A stretch of 64,000 nt of DNA from Rhynchopus sp. YZ270_cl-10 (Eukaryota > Euglenozoa > Diplonemea > Diplonemida > Diplonemidae). This document shows, piece after piece, positions 9,663 to 20,758 of the stretch. The position numbers and the translations under genes are program-made. Numbering within the stretch: position 1 is the stretch's first letter; each line of letters begins with the position of its first letter. Below the pieces are notes generated by a model. It worked only from the letters and a program-made list of their open reading frames with translations, had not been told where the DNA came from and ran no database searches. The DNA lies in assembly GCA_964035575.1 (NCBI GenBank), contig OZ037871.1, forward strand, positions 1,416,795 through 1,480,794. Direction: 5' to 3'.

Positions 9663-9698
9663 TGTGTACGAGAGGCACATTCACCTTTTTCAAATTTT
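9663..9698 (+). repeat. Dispersed hairpin, subfamily B
   Basis: TGTGTACGAGAGGCACATTCACC: the GTGT/GCAC arms lie around ACGAGAG. It sits just ahead of a subfamily A copy. Confidence 0.55.
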
Positions 9699-9701
9699 CT
9701 T

Positions 9702-9745
9702 GGTGACTAAGCGGCAGAGGCTTAGCTTCATTTTATAAATCTTTT
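9702..9745 (+). repeat. Dispersed hairpin, subfamily A
   Basis: GGTGACTAAGC, loop GGCAGAG, GCTTAG, then TTCATTTTATAAA. The CTAAGC/GCTTAG stem is perfect. Confidence 0.6.
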
Positions 9746-10177
9746 TATTTTATTTTTACGAATTTTTATTCCACACACCTCCCTCTCCCTCTCTCTATTC
9801 CACTCCCATTATAAAGGATGCAGCTCAACTGAGCATTACGTCCATTTTTTTTTTTGGCCGTTAAAAAAAGGCTGGGGTATAAAGAGGAGCGGTTGTGAAC
9901 CTCCGTTCTCTTACGGTGCGGAACACCCGCGTTCCACCCTTTGTATGAGCTCGGCTGAGATGCGTTTTCGCACGTTTCAACTACCTACTTTTCTTTTGGT
10001 GAGACTTTTCTTGTTTTCCCAGGCAGATGCATGTTATGCCCCCAGCACGGCGCAAATAGCAAAAAACAAAGAGTACAAAACATAAACAAAAACCATCTAC
10101 AAAAGCCCCCAGCACGCCGCAGCTAGCTCTTCCCCTTTGTCGGGTACTATACGTTTCGTTTTATCTTCCAACTCGCA

Positions 10178-10228
10178 AGATGTGTGTACGTGCACGAGAG
10201 AGAGAAGCACATTCATCTCAAAGGTTTC
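10178..10228 (+). repeat. Dispersed hairpin, subfamily B with insertion
   Basis: AAGATGTGTG..GTGCACGAGAG, then AGAGAAGCACATTCATCTC. The loop motif is kept but extra AGAG units lengthen it. Confidence 0.45.
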
Positions 10229-10257
10229 TTTCCCTTAGATAGAGAAAAATTCAAGGC

Positions 10258-10309
10258 CCTGCGTCCGCCGATTGAACGGTGAGGCGTTTGCACTTTCAAC
10301 TTCTCTTTT
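10258..10309 (+). repeat. Dispersed repeat, subfamily D
   Basis: CCTGCGTCCGCC, spacer, GAGGCGTTTGCAC, TTTCAACTTCTCTTT. It is close to the copy at 9448. Confidence 0.5.
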
Positions 10310-10572
10310 ATTTTATCTTTTTTTGGTGTCACGCAAAACGAGACACCCAAAGCAAGTGTTTTGTGTTTTCAGAGTTCATGTGAACACCGTGTGTATAGTG
10401 GATACTACTGCATTCGTGGGGACAAGCAATACCCCAGCTGTAAGGGACGCAGTTAGTATGGGTTCAAGCTCATGTACGCCCTTTTCAACCCTCTCTCTCC
10501 GCCCCTTTTTTTGTGAGAAAGTGTCAAATGTCAGTACCCTCTCGAGGGTTCGATGCACGAAAGAATGAGTGT

Positions 10573-10614
10573 TCGCGTCCAGTGTACGGTGAGGCGTTTG
10601 CACTTTTCAACCTC
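10573..10614 (+). repeat. Dispersed repeat, subfamily D
   Basis: TTCGCGTCCAG, spacer, GAGGCGTTTGCAC, TTTTCAACCT. This is the third D copy within about 1.2 kb. Confidence 0.45.
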
Positions 10615-10658
10615 GGTTCTTGACTTTTTAAGTGTTTTCCCATTCCTCATTCTACAAG

Positions 10659-10700
10659 GTGACTGATCAATGAGAGACTTGGGTTCATCTTGTGAACATT
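10659..10700 (+). repeat. Dispersed hairpin, subfamily A (diverged)
   Basis: GGTGACTGATCAATGAGAG, then ACTTGGGTTCATCTTGTGAAC: the frame and tail are kept, the stem is eroded. Confidence 0.4.
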
Positions 10701-10827
10701 TCGTTTTTTTTTGTCTGCGTCTCTTCGCTCTTTACGACGTAGATTTGTGCTGCTGTTTTTCTTTACTTTTGTACTGCGAGATCTGTATCAAGGTTGCTTT
10801 CCGACGGAGGGGGGAAAAAAGCATATA

Positions 10828-10877
10828 GTGGAGCACACTCTAGGGTGGCTACACTAATACAACCAAGTTTTCAAAAA
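10828..10877 (+). repeat. Dispersed repeat E, copy 1
   Basis: A 50-nt sequence starting GTGGAGCACACTCTAGGG and ending CCAAGTTTTCAAAAA recurs at 53753 with one visible difference. Confidence 0.65.
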
Positions 10878-11098
10878 TCAAATCCAGTACTCAGCCCATA
10901 GGTGATATTGTGTACAGATCCTACTTAGGTAGGTGACTGTCGATACAACAAAAAAAATGAAATTTTTTTTTGTGATTTCTGAAATTTCTGTACAGATCTT
11001 CATAATATTATGAATATGTTTCACTGAGCACAAAAACGCGAAGCTCATTACCTTACTCAAAGCTTTTGTGTTTTGTTTTTTTTTGTTTTGTTTTTTGC

Positions 11099-11128
11099 GA
11101 TGTGTGCACGTAAGGCACATTGATCATA
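11099..11128 (+). repeat. Dispersed hairpin, subfamily B
   Basis: GATGTGTGC, loop ACGTAAG, GCACATTGATC. The GTGC/GCAC stem is intact. Confidence 0.5.
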
Positions 11129-11764
11129 CAAAAGCTATCTTTTTTGAGAACTCATCTCTCCCTCTCTCTAACCTTCACCCTTTACAAAAAATTTAAAAGG
11201 GAGGAAAGAAACACCAACACAAACGAAAGTTTTTCAGGTCCGACAGTTCGTTTTTCTTCTTCTTCATCTTTTTTTTTTTACTTTATCAGTTCCACACAAC
11301 ACCTACCATCCATAGTCTTCAAAAATCTGGAGTTTCCCCCTTTCCCCCTCCCCCATGGTCACTATCCCCCCTCTGCTGTACATTTTATCTCCACCAATAT
11401 TTCCAAATTCACTGTTCAGACTCTCTGGTGTCTCCCAACCTCAGATTGACCCCAAAAGCTCCGAAGCTTTTGACGTCCCTTAGTAGCGCTGTCTACTATA
11501 GGCGGCAACTGCAGTGCCAACCACTTCTCGCACACCAATCTGAATGCAAAGGAGTTCTTCGGGACTTTTGAGGAGTCTTACGGCACCCCTTCCTCTTCTG
11601 CTCTCTCTCCCCTCCCCTCCACATCCACATCCACACATTGGGCCATATTCTGCGCAAGAATTACCTCTATTAGGCTTACCCAGTAGTTTATTATTAGTTA
11701 TCGAACCACACCACACCCACTATACCCACTATACCCACCACACCACACCCAGGACTCTTCTCAA

Positions 11765-12453
11765 ATGGCAGAGCCTCCGCAGAAGAAGAGGCGTGTAGAA
11801 GAGGCGAAGCCAGACGAGGCAGAGTTGGTGCGTCTGCAGGAGAACAGCGTGTTCGTGTCGGGGCTTGCGAGCAATGCAACGCAGGAGGCTGTGGCCACGT
11901 TCTTCGCAACGTGCGGCGTGCTGGTGTCGTGCGATGTGACGCAGAAGCAAGGAAGCGACGCTGTGTTCGCGTTTGTCGAGTTTGCTGCCCCCGACGCAGT
12001 CGACGCCGCACTCAAGCGTACCGGAGCGCTGCTCCAAGGCAAGAAGATCAGCGTGCAGCGCAAGAAGAGCAAGGGAGGTGCCGCAGCGAAGCTGGGCAAA
12101 GAGAAGTCTGTGTCCGTCTTCGTCAAATTCATGGATGAGACACCACCGAAGCAGGACGTGCTCTACAAGGTGTTTGAGGTATGTCTCCGGGGGTAGGTGA
12201 GTGGGTAGGGAACACATCTTGAACACATCATCCATTGCAACAACAGATGTGCGGGAAGATCAAGGAGCTGCGGATGCACACCACGAATAAGTTCTGCTTT
12301 GTGGAGTACTTCACAATTGCCGCCTCGACGCTTGCGACGCAGATGGCCGACGCACGCTTCCAGGTGCACTTCAGCACGAAGCAGGGGGACAAGAAGGATG
12401 CGCCACCTAAGGCATCGGTCTCCCTCTTCAAGCCACGTGCACTGCGGAAGTAG
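11765..12453 (+). CDS. RNA-binding protein with one full and one partial RRM
   Basis: Two exons, 11765-12178 and 12247-12453, are joined by a 68-nt phase-0 intron (GTATGT to AACAG), giving 206 aa. The N-terminus has a classic nuclear-localisation cluster (PPQKKRRVEE). Residues about 26-100 form an RRM: SVFVSGL is RNP2-like and DAVFAFVEF is RNP1-like. A second RRM-like unit starts at SVSVFVKFM and crosses the intron to NKFCFVEYF. Both end in short basic tails. RRMs bind single-stranded RNA, so a nuclear RNA-processing or ribosome-biogenesis role is likely, but no specific orthologue is recognised. The start follows a pyrimidine run and CACCCAG at about 11750. Confidence 0.82.
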
Positions 12454-12731
12454 CATGGGTTCTCATGTTGGTTGGGTTGGGGTTTGGAGGGGTGGGTGGG
12501 AGGGCAATCTGGCTCTGCTGTGATCCACAGCAACGAACAAAATATGTACACAAGAAGACCACCAAGGTGTTTTTTTTTTGTCTTCGATACACCCACACAT
12601 CGCGCACAGTGCACACTCCCTCAGCAAGAAGCCTGTCTGCACCTAGTCTCCTTTCCTTCAGTGTCGCATGAGCGACTAATTCTGTAAAACAAACTCACTC
12701 AGAACTATACACACTTACACATGCGGGAGTA

Positions 12732-13769
12732 ATGAAGAAGAGCAGTGATGCACTCCGTAGGCAGTTGCAGCAGGAAGACCTCTCTTGGTGGCAGAAACTT
12801 CGCGAACGCTTTCGGAGAAAGGTATGTTACATTACGTTTTCATTGCCAAATTTTGTTCAAAAAAGTTGAATATATTTCATCGAACAAGACTACATCACCG
12901 AGGACTTTTATATGCGTATCATGCAATTTTTCATGACAATCCGCAAGAAAAAAAAGTTAGAACACATCAAAATATCACACACGAAGTGCACCCCTTTACC
13001 CCCCCTTCGCCTTACAGCCTGACCCCTTCCAGGGCATAGACCGCTTGCCCATCTTTACGAAGTACCTCAAAACCCTGCGTCCGTGGGATGCGACACCTTC
13101 CGAGCAGTATGTGACATACATACATCCCCCAGACACCCCTCTTTCTTGCCACCCCCTTTCTTGCCCAACACTACGTTTGTTTTGCTTCTTTTGTTCTTCA
13201 ACGTAACATCACTCCACAGCTACCTAGAAGTGCTCCGCCAACGCAACTATTGGTACGACAACCCACCACCTCTCTGGCTGATGATGGTGTACCTGGCGGC
13301 GTTGGTTGCAGTCAACGTGGTAGTCGCCTTCGCGCCTGTTGTGTGGAATTATGACATATTCACAATGTTGTGGCGCGACCTGAAGAAGCCTGGGTACGTC
13401 TACGAAGGGGGTGTGGGGGCGGTGTTCACGTGGCTGATGGTGCATCTGACAAGCAGCTTTGCGCCGTGGTTTGTGTTTCTGACGGGGGGCTGGGTGGCGA
13501 ACCGATGGTGCCTTCTGCCCTATGCATGCATGCTTGCGTGCGAGACGCTCCTGGCGGACCTTCTCTTCGGAGCACGCAGGCTGGACTACACAGCGTACTG
13601 CTGCGCACTGTGCCTGCTCCTCTGCGTCGTGTCCCTGTTCTCCCTCGGCACAGCCACGCGTCTAGCAGCAGCAACGCTCTTCCCGCTCCTCGCAGTCTTC
13701 GCATACCTCACATTCCTCTGCTTTGCCATGTGGGACCTCAACGGGGCACGCTACCTCCCTGCAACCTAA
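12732..13769 (+). CDS. Multipass membrane protein, family not recognised
   Basis: Three exons are inferred: 12732-12821, 13018-13106 and 13220-13769. The introns are 12822-13017 (GTATGT to TTACAG, phase 0) and 13107-13219 (GTATGT to CCACAG, phase 2). The protein is 242 aa. The first 75 residues are polar and cytosolic-looking (WWQKLRERFRRK), then five or six hydrophobic segments follow, such as LWLMMVYLAALVAVNVVVAF and CCALCLLLCVVSLFSLG, with a long loop between the first and second. The layout resembles Yip1/YIPF-type Golgi and ER proteins, but I see no diagnostic motif. An upstream three-codon ORF (ATGCGGGAGTAA at about 12721) precedes the start. The gene lies 278 nt after the RRM gene on the same strand. 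Confidence 0.72.
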
Positions 13770-13853
13770 ATTAGAAGACAGGAACAATCCTGCATAGTAC
13801 ATTTACAATTCGAAAAATTCGAAGATAAAAAAAGAGCATTTTTTTTATTGTTA

Positions 13854-14810
13854 AACCCCCCCCCCGTATAATATTTACATAAATTTATGTAAATAATACG
13901 CGTGTTGTAAATAATAGGCGTCTTTGTAAATAATAGGCGTGTGTTAATAAGAGGCGTATATCGTAGTTTCCTGAGGGTTACTCCGCTCCACTACAGACAA
14001 TAAGAAAACAAAGGAAGTATATGTAAAGCCTATATGTGCCTCGTTCACACACATTTTTACAAACAAAGGGTACACAAAATAATTTACAATTTTTCATCGT
14101 TCACCTACATGCTTGACATTCAATCCCCATACTTTCCATAACGCACACGACCAGAAAGCTATTTATATTTTAAAAAATGTCATCAATCGCAATCCCGGAC
14201 CCTGCCCTTTCGACCATGGAGTACTACGTGGAGTACGATTCGGAGGCAGAGTCACTTGTTAGTGACGGGGAGGAGGGGGACGCCCAAAAGCTTCGAAACC
14301 CACATATTTCCACTGCCGGACCTCACCGGAGGGGACGTGGGGTGGTTTTCGGCACCTTAGAAGAAAAACTGTGCTCCCGGATCCATTTTTTTGAAAGCGT
14401 TACATTCCTAGAGGAAATCTTACTAAAATCTTACTATTTTCGAAGCCGTTTTTTCGAAAAAAAGTGATTTTTTTTCGAAAATAAACGCTCAGTTTTGGTT
14501 GTTTGGTGTTTCATTAGGCAGAATCGACGAATTTTAGGCCACTTTGGGACCATGTAGACCCACCTTGGCGGGTTTTATGACTTTTTTTCAAAAAATTCTT
14601 GAAAAAACACGAGCGTTACAGAGGGTCCTTAAGGATTTCCTTAAGGGCTGTGCCCCCTACCCCCCCCCCAAAAAAAAAAAAAAATCCAAAAAAAAAATAA
14701 TGTAAATAATACGCGTGTGTTAATAATACACGTGAAAGTGGCCTTTTTGTAAATAATATGCGTGTGTAAATAATACGCGTATGTAAATATTATACGGGGG
14801 GGGGGGGGTT
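13854..14810. mobile_element. Non-autonomous DNA transposon with C-run terminal inverted repeats
   Basis: The ends are inverted copies: AA, a run of 10 or 13 C, then GTATAATATTTACATA, 28-31 nt in all. TA flanks both ends (13852-13853 and 14811-14812), the mariner-superfamily target. A piggyBac reading (TTAA at 13851-13854, TTAC at 14810-14813) is also possible. Inside each end lie several direct copies of TGTAAATAATACGCGTG. A short frame at 14177-14467 begins with an acidic peptide (EYDSEAESLVSDGEEGD) like the N-terminus of some transposases, and then runs into non-coding DNA. It looks like an internally deleted element. Confidence 0.72.
14177..14467 (+). pseudogene. Possible transposase N-terminal remnant
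   Basis: The 96-aa frame sits wholly inside the 13854-14810 element. Only the first 60 residues look coding: an ATG, an acidic run with two Ser-rich clusters, then a Gly/Arg-rich patch (GPHRRGRGVVFG). The rest is AT-rich and Phe/Glu/Lys biased, as in non-coding DNA. A piggyBac-like origin is a guess from the acidic N-terminus. Confidence 0.3.
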
Positions 14811-15497
14811 TACTTTTTTTTCAGTCACGCCTCACGGAATTCGTCCAGCTGGAGGGATTTTGTCCCAGCGTTCCCTATCTCCACATGCCCCATCAGCTGG
14901 GTGTTTTACGTTCAGGGAAAACCCAGAAGGTGTGTACTTTGGCTCCCCTCGAGCCACTTGCCTAGTCCTGGCCACACGCGTTCTTCAAGACCACCCTGTG
15001 TTGTGTTCCTTCAGTGCCAGGAGAGGGCCAGATACCCAGTCCCATTCACGGATGGTGCTGTCCGCCTCTTCGTCAGTCCAGAGCTCATCTGAGATGCCAA
15101 GATGCCACTAACAGCGTCCACTCCCAACCCGTAAACGGAGTTGGATGGACAGCACTTTCGAGGCTACCGATCCCCTTTCTTGGAGATTCCAGTAGTTTTG
15201 TGTTGGTGGTGAGTCTGTCGGTTTCCTTCTTAAGCAAGCCACTCTAGTTGGTGAGCTCAACAACCATTTTCCTAGTTATGGTGATAGGTTTGTGGCGGAA
15301 CTTCTTCCCCTGTGAATGAACCTTCGTTTTCCGGTCATCATTAGTCTCCCCTCGTTACTGTAGGTTTCAGCTCTTCTTCTTCATATCCTGAAGAATCAGT
15401 GTCGTGTTCAGGTATTGGGATTTTTTTGCGTAAAAATGCAGCTTTTTACACTCACCGATTCACAGAATGTAAAGAATACAAAAAATAACACACAACC
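14811..15497. other. Spacer, possibly with decayed coding sequence
   Basis: GC content around 14820-15370 is higher than in other spacers. On the minus strand there are short peptide-like pieces, such as an acidic DTDSSGYEEEELKPT near 15385, broken by many stops. This could be a decayed transposon or gene. No intact frame supports a call. Confidence 0.3.
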
Positions 15498-15974
15498 ATG
15501 TCAGCACCCCCACCGAGACGCGCTGTCGGTGGGACCAAAATCGGTGGCGGCGGCACCACTGGGCGAGAGACGGTGCCAGCACCTTACCGGCAGGGTCTGC
15601 GGGTGGGCGCTGGTGGGCAGGCCTCAGGCAGGGTGAACACGACACACGGGAAGAAGACGTACCCAGCTGTGTGCAAGGAGGTTGTTCCTGTGGAGGCTGG
15701 GGCTGCGGAGTATCGATGGAAGCCGAAGACAGTGCACCTCTCACCACGCGCGGTGGCACGGCCAGGGAGTGCGCAGACACGACACGGTGCAACGCCACAT
15801 AGCGGCCTGCGACTGGACCACCCACACGTCCCACCTGTGCATCGTGTGCGTGTCACTGAAGGCGCTCCCGCCGCGACAACCAATAATCACCACTTCCGCT
15901 TCCACGGTGCTGAGACCCGCAACACACGACGAAGCCACGTGCCCACCCAGCAAGCTATCTCAAATGTGTTCTAA
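15498..15974 (+). CDS. Small basic protein of unknown function
   Basis: A 158-aa frame with one exon. Its codon use matches the neighbouring host genes, the start ATG follows CACAACC, and the next gene begins 294 nt later on the same strand. The protein is rich in Gly, Arg, Thr and Pro, with no membrane segment, signal peptide or known motif; the middle (GKKTYPAVCKEVVPVEAGAAE) is the least repetitive part. It is probably mostly disordered. I do not recognise it. The alternative frames over the same DNA are Arg/Ser-rich shadows. Confidence 0.55.
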   Translation: MSAPPPRRAVGGTKIGGGGTTGRETVPAPYRQGLRVGAGGQASGRVNTTHGKKTYPAVCKEVVPVEAGAAEYRWKPKTVHLSPRAVARPGSAQTRHGATPHSGLRLDHPHVPPVHRVRVTEGAPAATTNNHHFRFHGAETRNTRRSHVPTQQAISNVF

Positions 15975-16268
15975 ACATGGAAAAAAAGGGAGAAGACCCG
16001 TTATGTAGTGGCTGTGGATGTTGTGGCTCATGATTACATGTTTGTGTGCCTTTTGCGTCCCGCACGGCGGTGTCCTATCAAAGCTGCAATGTTCGGTGCC
16101 GAAGCACATCGAGGCATTGAACCATCTTTACTGACTTCACTTTTGTTCTTTCTTTCCCCAACTCCCCTCTCCCCTCTGTATGACCCCAAACGAATATTTC
16201 TCCCTTTTTTTCAATACAATTCCATATTTCCTTCCCCCCATCTAATCTACATACAGGGGTATTTTAAA

Positions 16269-18207
16269 ATGAAGGTTGTAGGTCTGATCAGCGGTGGGAA
16301 GGACTCGCTGTTCTCGCTTGGGAAGTGTCTTGAGTATGGACATGACCTGGTTTGCGTAGCGAACCTCGCACCCGAGCGGAGCGACGAGGAGGAGCTGGAC
16401 TCGTTCTGCTTTCAGACTGTGGGGCACACACACATTGCGGCTGTTGCGGACGCTTTGGGGCTTCCTCTGGTTCAAGGCAACATCAAGGCTGGCACGTCCA
16501 ATGTCACGTCGATGTCGTACCCCACACGACCTGACGACACAACGGATGAGGTGGAACGTCTCTTCGACCTCCTTGCCGACGTCAAGAACCGCTTTCCCGA
16601 CGTCACCGCCGTCTGTTCCGGCGCCATCCTGAGCAACTACCAGAGGCTGCGTGTGGAGTCCGTGTGCGCACGTCTCGGGCTCTTCTCTCTTGCGTACATC
16701 TGGCAACGCGACCAAGACGACTACATCGCAGAGCTCCGCGACCAAGACTACGAGGCACGCATCATCAAGATAGCCTCCATGGGTATGAAGATAAAGCACC
16801 TCGGGTCGCCCCTCGGGGACCTGGTCGACTATCTGGCGGGGGTGGAGTACTGCCACTCTGCGGGTGAAGGGGGCGAGTATGAGTCCTTTGTGACGGACTG
16901 TCCGTTGTACAAAACGCGGTTGGTGATGACAGAGACGGAAGTGATGCGTCTCAACAACGACGACTATGCGCCCGAAGCCCGCATCACCTTCAAGCTCGGC
17001 ACAGAAGAGAAACCTGTCCAGGAGGGACGTCTCCTGCCGCAGAAGGTCGTGACCGCACCGCAGCACAAATACTTTGATGCCAACGCACCCACCCTGGGCG
17101 GTGCTGCCCCTGCGTCACGGAGCTGGGTGTCACAGTGTGGACGGTGGAAGCTGTGGGCAGGGTTGAGCCGCGACTGTGCTGAAGGGCTGACAAGCACGAC
17201 GTCCGCACTGCTGGGGGAGGTGCCGTGCCTGGAGAAGGCCGCCTTTGTGCATGTGTACGGGAAGAGCATTGCTGGGTTTGCAGATGTGAACAAAGGATAC
17301 AACGTGATGTTCGGGAGCAACCCACCTTCACGCGCCTTTGTCGAAGTGGCAGGGCAGGAGCACGGCGTCACGCTGGACGCACTCTGTTACGACGGCGAAC
17401 GCGGCACGCTTCACGTTCAGAGCATCAGTGAGTGGGCACCTGCCTGCATTGGCCCATACGCGCAGGCAACAACCCTGGGCACAACCGTCCTCCACGCAGG
17501 CATGCTCGGACTAGACCCACCCACCATGACCCTGGTCGGCCCCGTGGAGGCCGACCGCACTGCTGCTGTGACTGCACAGGCGGTGCGTGCGCTCGAGAGC
17601 TACCATGCGGTGATGCCTATAGTGGAGTCGAGCATGGAGAGCGTCGGGTTTGGTATTGCGTACGTCGTGCACGCAGAGGACACACCTGCCGTCGCAGCAG
17701 TGTGGCAGAAGGACCACCAAAGTGTCCCGCTCCTCGTGGTCAGTGTCTCCGCGCTGCCCAAATACGCAGCGTTCGAGCTGCAGCTGATGTCCGCAGTGAA
17801 GAAGGTGCGCCCCACTGTGGAGGCAGAAGGGAAGTTCGTTCTCACGCGTTTCGAGAACATGGCGTACTGTGTCGCGTCCCTGGACGACCTGGCGGAGGCG
17901 CTGCAGTACTTCGCAGGCAAAGGGCTTGAGGCAGGGCACGTCAAGGTCTTTGCGCAGCAGGGTGCAACGTTTGTGGATGTGGACGTGCCGGTCACACTGC
18001 TCCCTACGGAAGGGTATGTTCTCTTGATCTTATGGGTGCTCAGTACGGCGTTGCCAAAGGAGTGTTATTTTCATCAAAGACACATCCATCTTTGAAGTTT
18101 TCTTCATTTTTATTCACACCCCACTCCACAGGGCGGCGCTGGTGTACCCAGGACACACATCAGAACCAGCGAGCATGGCCGTGATCTGGGGTGTCCCGCT
18201 TGTCTGA
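16269..18207 (+). CDS. DPH6: Diphthine--ammonia ligase with two C-terminal Rid domains
   Basis: Two exons (16269-18013 and 18132-18207) with a 118-nt phase-2 intron (GTATGT to CCACAG) give 606 aa. DPH6 carries out the last step of diphthamide synthesis on elongation factor 2 in the cytosol, using ATP and ammonia. Residues 1 to about 240 are the ATP-pyrophosphatase domain: SGGKDS (residues 8-13) is the P-loop, and the family block AGEGGEYESFVTDCPLY is intact. Residues about 380-500 (ACIGPYAQATTLGTTVLHAG) and 510-606 are tandem YjgF/Rid units, the architecture of fungal and plant DPH6. The second exon supplies the last strand (VYPGHTSEPASMAVIWGVP). A pyrimidine run ending in ACATACAG lies 12 nt before the ATG. 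Confidence 0.93.
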
Positions 18208-18518
18208 AACACAACAAAAGTGCTTTCATCATGGTCTGCCATCGTAAGTGGGTTGGGTGCCGGCATCAATAACCTTACTCTTTTTTAGCTGTCACCTCTA
18301 TCCTATTATCACACAAATTCAAAAAAAATATGGCAGTCAAGAAAAAAGAGCAAAACGACATCTCATTTTTGATCAACATCCCCACACCAACCACACAACC
18401 GCACAACCCTATACCCCAGCCCCCTTTTGACAAACGCGCCCACAACAGCAGTCTACCTTCCTACCTAACCTGCCCACCCTTTCTCCTTTCCTTCACTACT
18501 CCTCCCCTCTAACATACA
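18208..18518. other. Spacer between DPH6 and the CCCH gene
   Basis: 311 nt without a gene. The final 100 nt are C/T-rich up to the ATG, and only weak AG candidates are visible there. Confidence 0.4.
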
Positions 18519-19698
18519 ATGTCGATTGAAGACGAGGATTTCCGGCAGGTGTTAGCAAGCCTGGGGGCACTTGATAGCCCACCATTTGAAACGCCGCGTG
18601 TGGAGGTATGTGTGTCAGTACTTGAACAACCTGCTTCAGCACCCTGAATAATGGCGTGCGGTGTGTTTATGTGTACGGCAACACAACAAAACGGAGAGGT
18701 CAAATCTAAGGTGGATTTTTTGGGATTTTATAAACTCGAGGGTTTTTACCCCACCGACGTTTGTTGTGTTGCTGCACATGGCACTACGGCAGTCATGCAA
18801 CACAACGACCATTGCAATGCGACATGATATGTTTCTACCTAACACCAACAGGAGCAAGCAGACAAAGAGCCCGCCAAGGTGCCGCTCTTCACAGGCATTG
18901 TCTCAGATGCCTCTGGTGACGACCCGGAAGGCAGCGAGACGTCGGAAGGCAAGCAACGCAGGTACAAATACAAAACGAAGCTTTGCAAGTATGTCATGAA
19001 GAATGGGAGGGGGGTAGGGGTGAACGTTGTGTTTTTGTATGTGAATCTCTTTGCAGCAACTGGGAAAACCTGAAGGTCTGTAAGTTTGGAGATAAATGTG
19101 TCTTCGCGCATGGTGACGTAGAGCAGCGTGAGGCAGTGCAGCAGGCAGAGCAGAGTGCAACAACGTATGCCATTGTTTGTGTTGTGCATTATGTTATTTG
19201 ATTTTCTTTTACAGCAGGAACGAAGTTGCCCCTGCTGCAGGGCCTGTTGTTGTGGGTGACGTGCCTGCGACGCTGGCGCAGCCGCAGATGATCGACCCCA
19301 TGGCGTTGTCGATGTTTCAGTTCCAACAGATGCAGATGCAGGCCGCACAGCAGCAGCAGTTGCAGCAGCAGCAGCTCGCTCAGCAGGCGATGCACCAGCA
19401 GCAGTTCCAGCAGCAGCAGATTGCACAGTCTCAGCAACAGCAGCAGCTGCAGCAGCAGCAACAGCAGATGCAACAGATGCAGATTGCACAGCAGATGCAA
19501 CGACAGGCGTTACTGCAGCAGCAACAACAGCAGCAACAGCAACAACAACAACAACAACAACAACAACAGCAGCAACAACAGCAGAAGCAACAGCAACAAC
19601 AGCAACAGCAACGGAAGCCACTTGCGCAACCCCAGCAGCAACTGTCGTCCACATCAGCCTGGTTCGTTCCAGTGAACAGCGGGTCCACCTCAATGTAG
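18519..19698 (+). CDS. CCCH zinc-finger RNA-binding protein with polyglutamine tail
   Basis: Four exons (18519-18605, 18852-18988, 19057-19164, 19215-19698) give 271 aa; all three introns start GTATG. A single TTP-type finger spans the second intron: Cys74-x8-Cys83-x5-Cys89-x3-His93, preceded by YKTKL, the usual lead-in that helps bind AU-rich RNA. Exon four encodes Met/Gln-rich and then nearly pure Gln sequence (about residues 150-250) and ends in a serine-rich tail. Proteins of this type commonly control mRNA stability or translation, with the Gln tract driving assembly; that role is inferred. The last acceptor reads ACAGCAG, so two sites three bases apart could add or drop one Arg. The Gln tract mixes CAG and CAA. 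Confidence 0.85.
19340..19615 (+). repeat. CAG/CAA repeat encoding polyglutamine
   Basis: A mixed CAG/CAA tract within the CCCH gene; the longest unbroken Gln run is near 19518-19590. The CAA interruptions should limit slippage. Confidence 0.85.
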
Positions 19699-20726
19699 TC
19701 TCAGCCCCATGTGAACACATCGTATAAAGGAGATGGGTTGTGTTTTGGGAAAGTATTCTTTTATTTTATTTTCAGGAGCTTCTGCGTTTTTAGCCTGACG
19801 TGCGTGAGGCAGGTTGCCCACAACAGCAGGCAGCAAAGCTAAACACAACAACAACAAAGAACAGTCTCTCGACGAAACTATTTCTGAATGATTTTTTTTT
19901 TTTTTTTGAATGACACAGTCCGTAAACCTCCTCCCCGAGGTAGCCGTGTTTTTTGGGACTACTGTTCATTTTCAGATATTTACTACTACTTTTTTATGAT
20001 TGTTTTCATCTTTTAGCTCAGAACACACATTCTAAGTTCACACAAAGATGAAAAAAAGTCCTAAAAAAGTCTGAGTAAAATGAACATTAGTCTTCAAACA
20101 CCAAAGGTTGCCTTTTAGGGGAAGGGTTTACGGACGGCGTCATACATTTTATTTTATTGATTGGACGTATCTGCATAGAACGGCCTTTGTACTTTCTATT
20201 TGGAAGTACATGAAACTGATATTTTTTTTTCTTTCGAATCGCATCGTTTCCAAACCCCTCCCCACCTCAAGTAGTTTTTTTGTCAGGATGTACGCTCCCA
20301 AGGGGTGAAGTGAAGTACCTTGTTTATGTGCTTTTTTTTTCAATGCCTGGTGTGGGACGCGCCCAAAAAAAGTCGGATTTATGTAGTTCTTATGTAGTTT
20401 AAAAGTACATGAAAAGATGGGTAACGTGCCACACCAACGACCTCTTTTATTTTGTGTGATCTTTTCTACTTGCTTTTTGCCTTCTATTCAGAAATAGAAA
20501 GTATTTGATATATTTTTTTTTGGATTTAGATTATTGTTCTATTGTTTGCAGTGTCTTTTAACTTGGCTAACCTTGCGGCGAAGTGTTTTAACGGTATCTT
20601 CTTGGCAAGATTCCGCTGTCGACGAGAAGAAAAAATGCGATTCATCGTCATATCTTCCGAAAGGTGACCAACGGGCCATGTTCACCTTGCAATTCTTTTT
20701 TGCTTTATTTGATTGCTGCATTTTAA

Positions 20727-20758
20727 GGCGACTAAGCACGAGAGGCTTAGGATCATCT
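20727..20758 (+). repeat. Dispersed hairpin, subfamily A (near consensus)
   Basis: GGCGACTAAGC, loop ACGAGAG, GCTTAGGATCATCT. The six-pair stem CTAAGC/GCTTAG is perfect. Confidence 0.7.

Larger units (their letters stand above)
9241..11764. other. Gene-free spacer dense in short repeats
   Basis: No gene is visible. It holds a CTT microsatellite (about 9314-9337) and hairpin copies of subfamilies A (9702, 10659), B (9663, 10178, 11099) and D (9448, 10258, 10573), plus an E-type 50-mer at 10828. A pyrimidine-rich run before 11765 ends in CACACCCAG, 14 nt upstream of the next ATG. Confidence 0.5.

Noticed and set aside
14820-15410. Possible decayed piggyBac-like gene on the minus strand
   Set aside because: Peptide-like pieces are too short and too broken by stops to assign a family.
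16242-17066. 274-codon minus-strand frame opposite DPH6
   Set aside because: It mirrors the GC-rich third codon positions of DPH6; the peptide is Val/Leu/His-rich noise.
19431-19688. Cys-rich minus-strand frame
   Set aside because: It is the complement of the CAG/CAA polyglutamine tract read as TGC/TGT.
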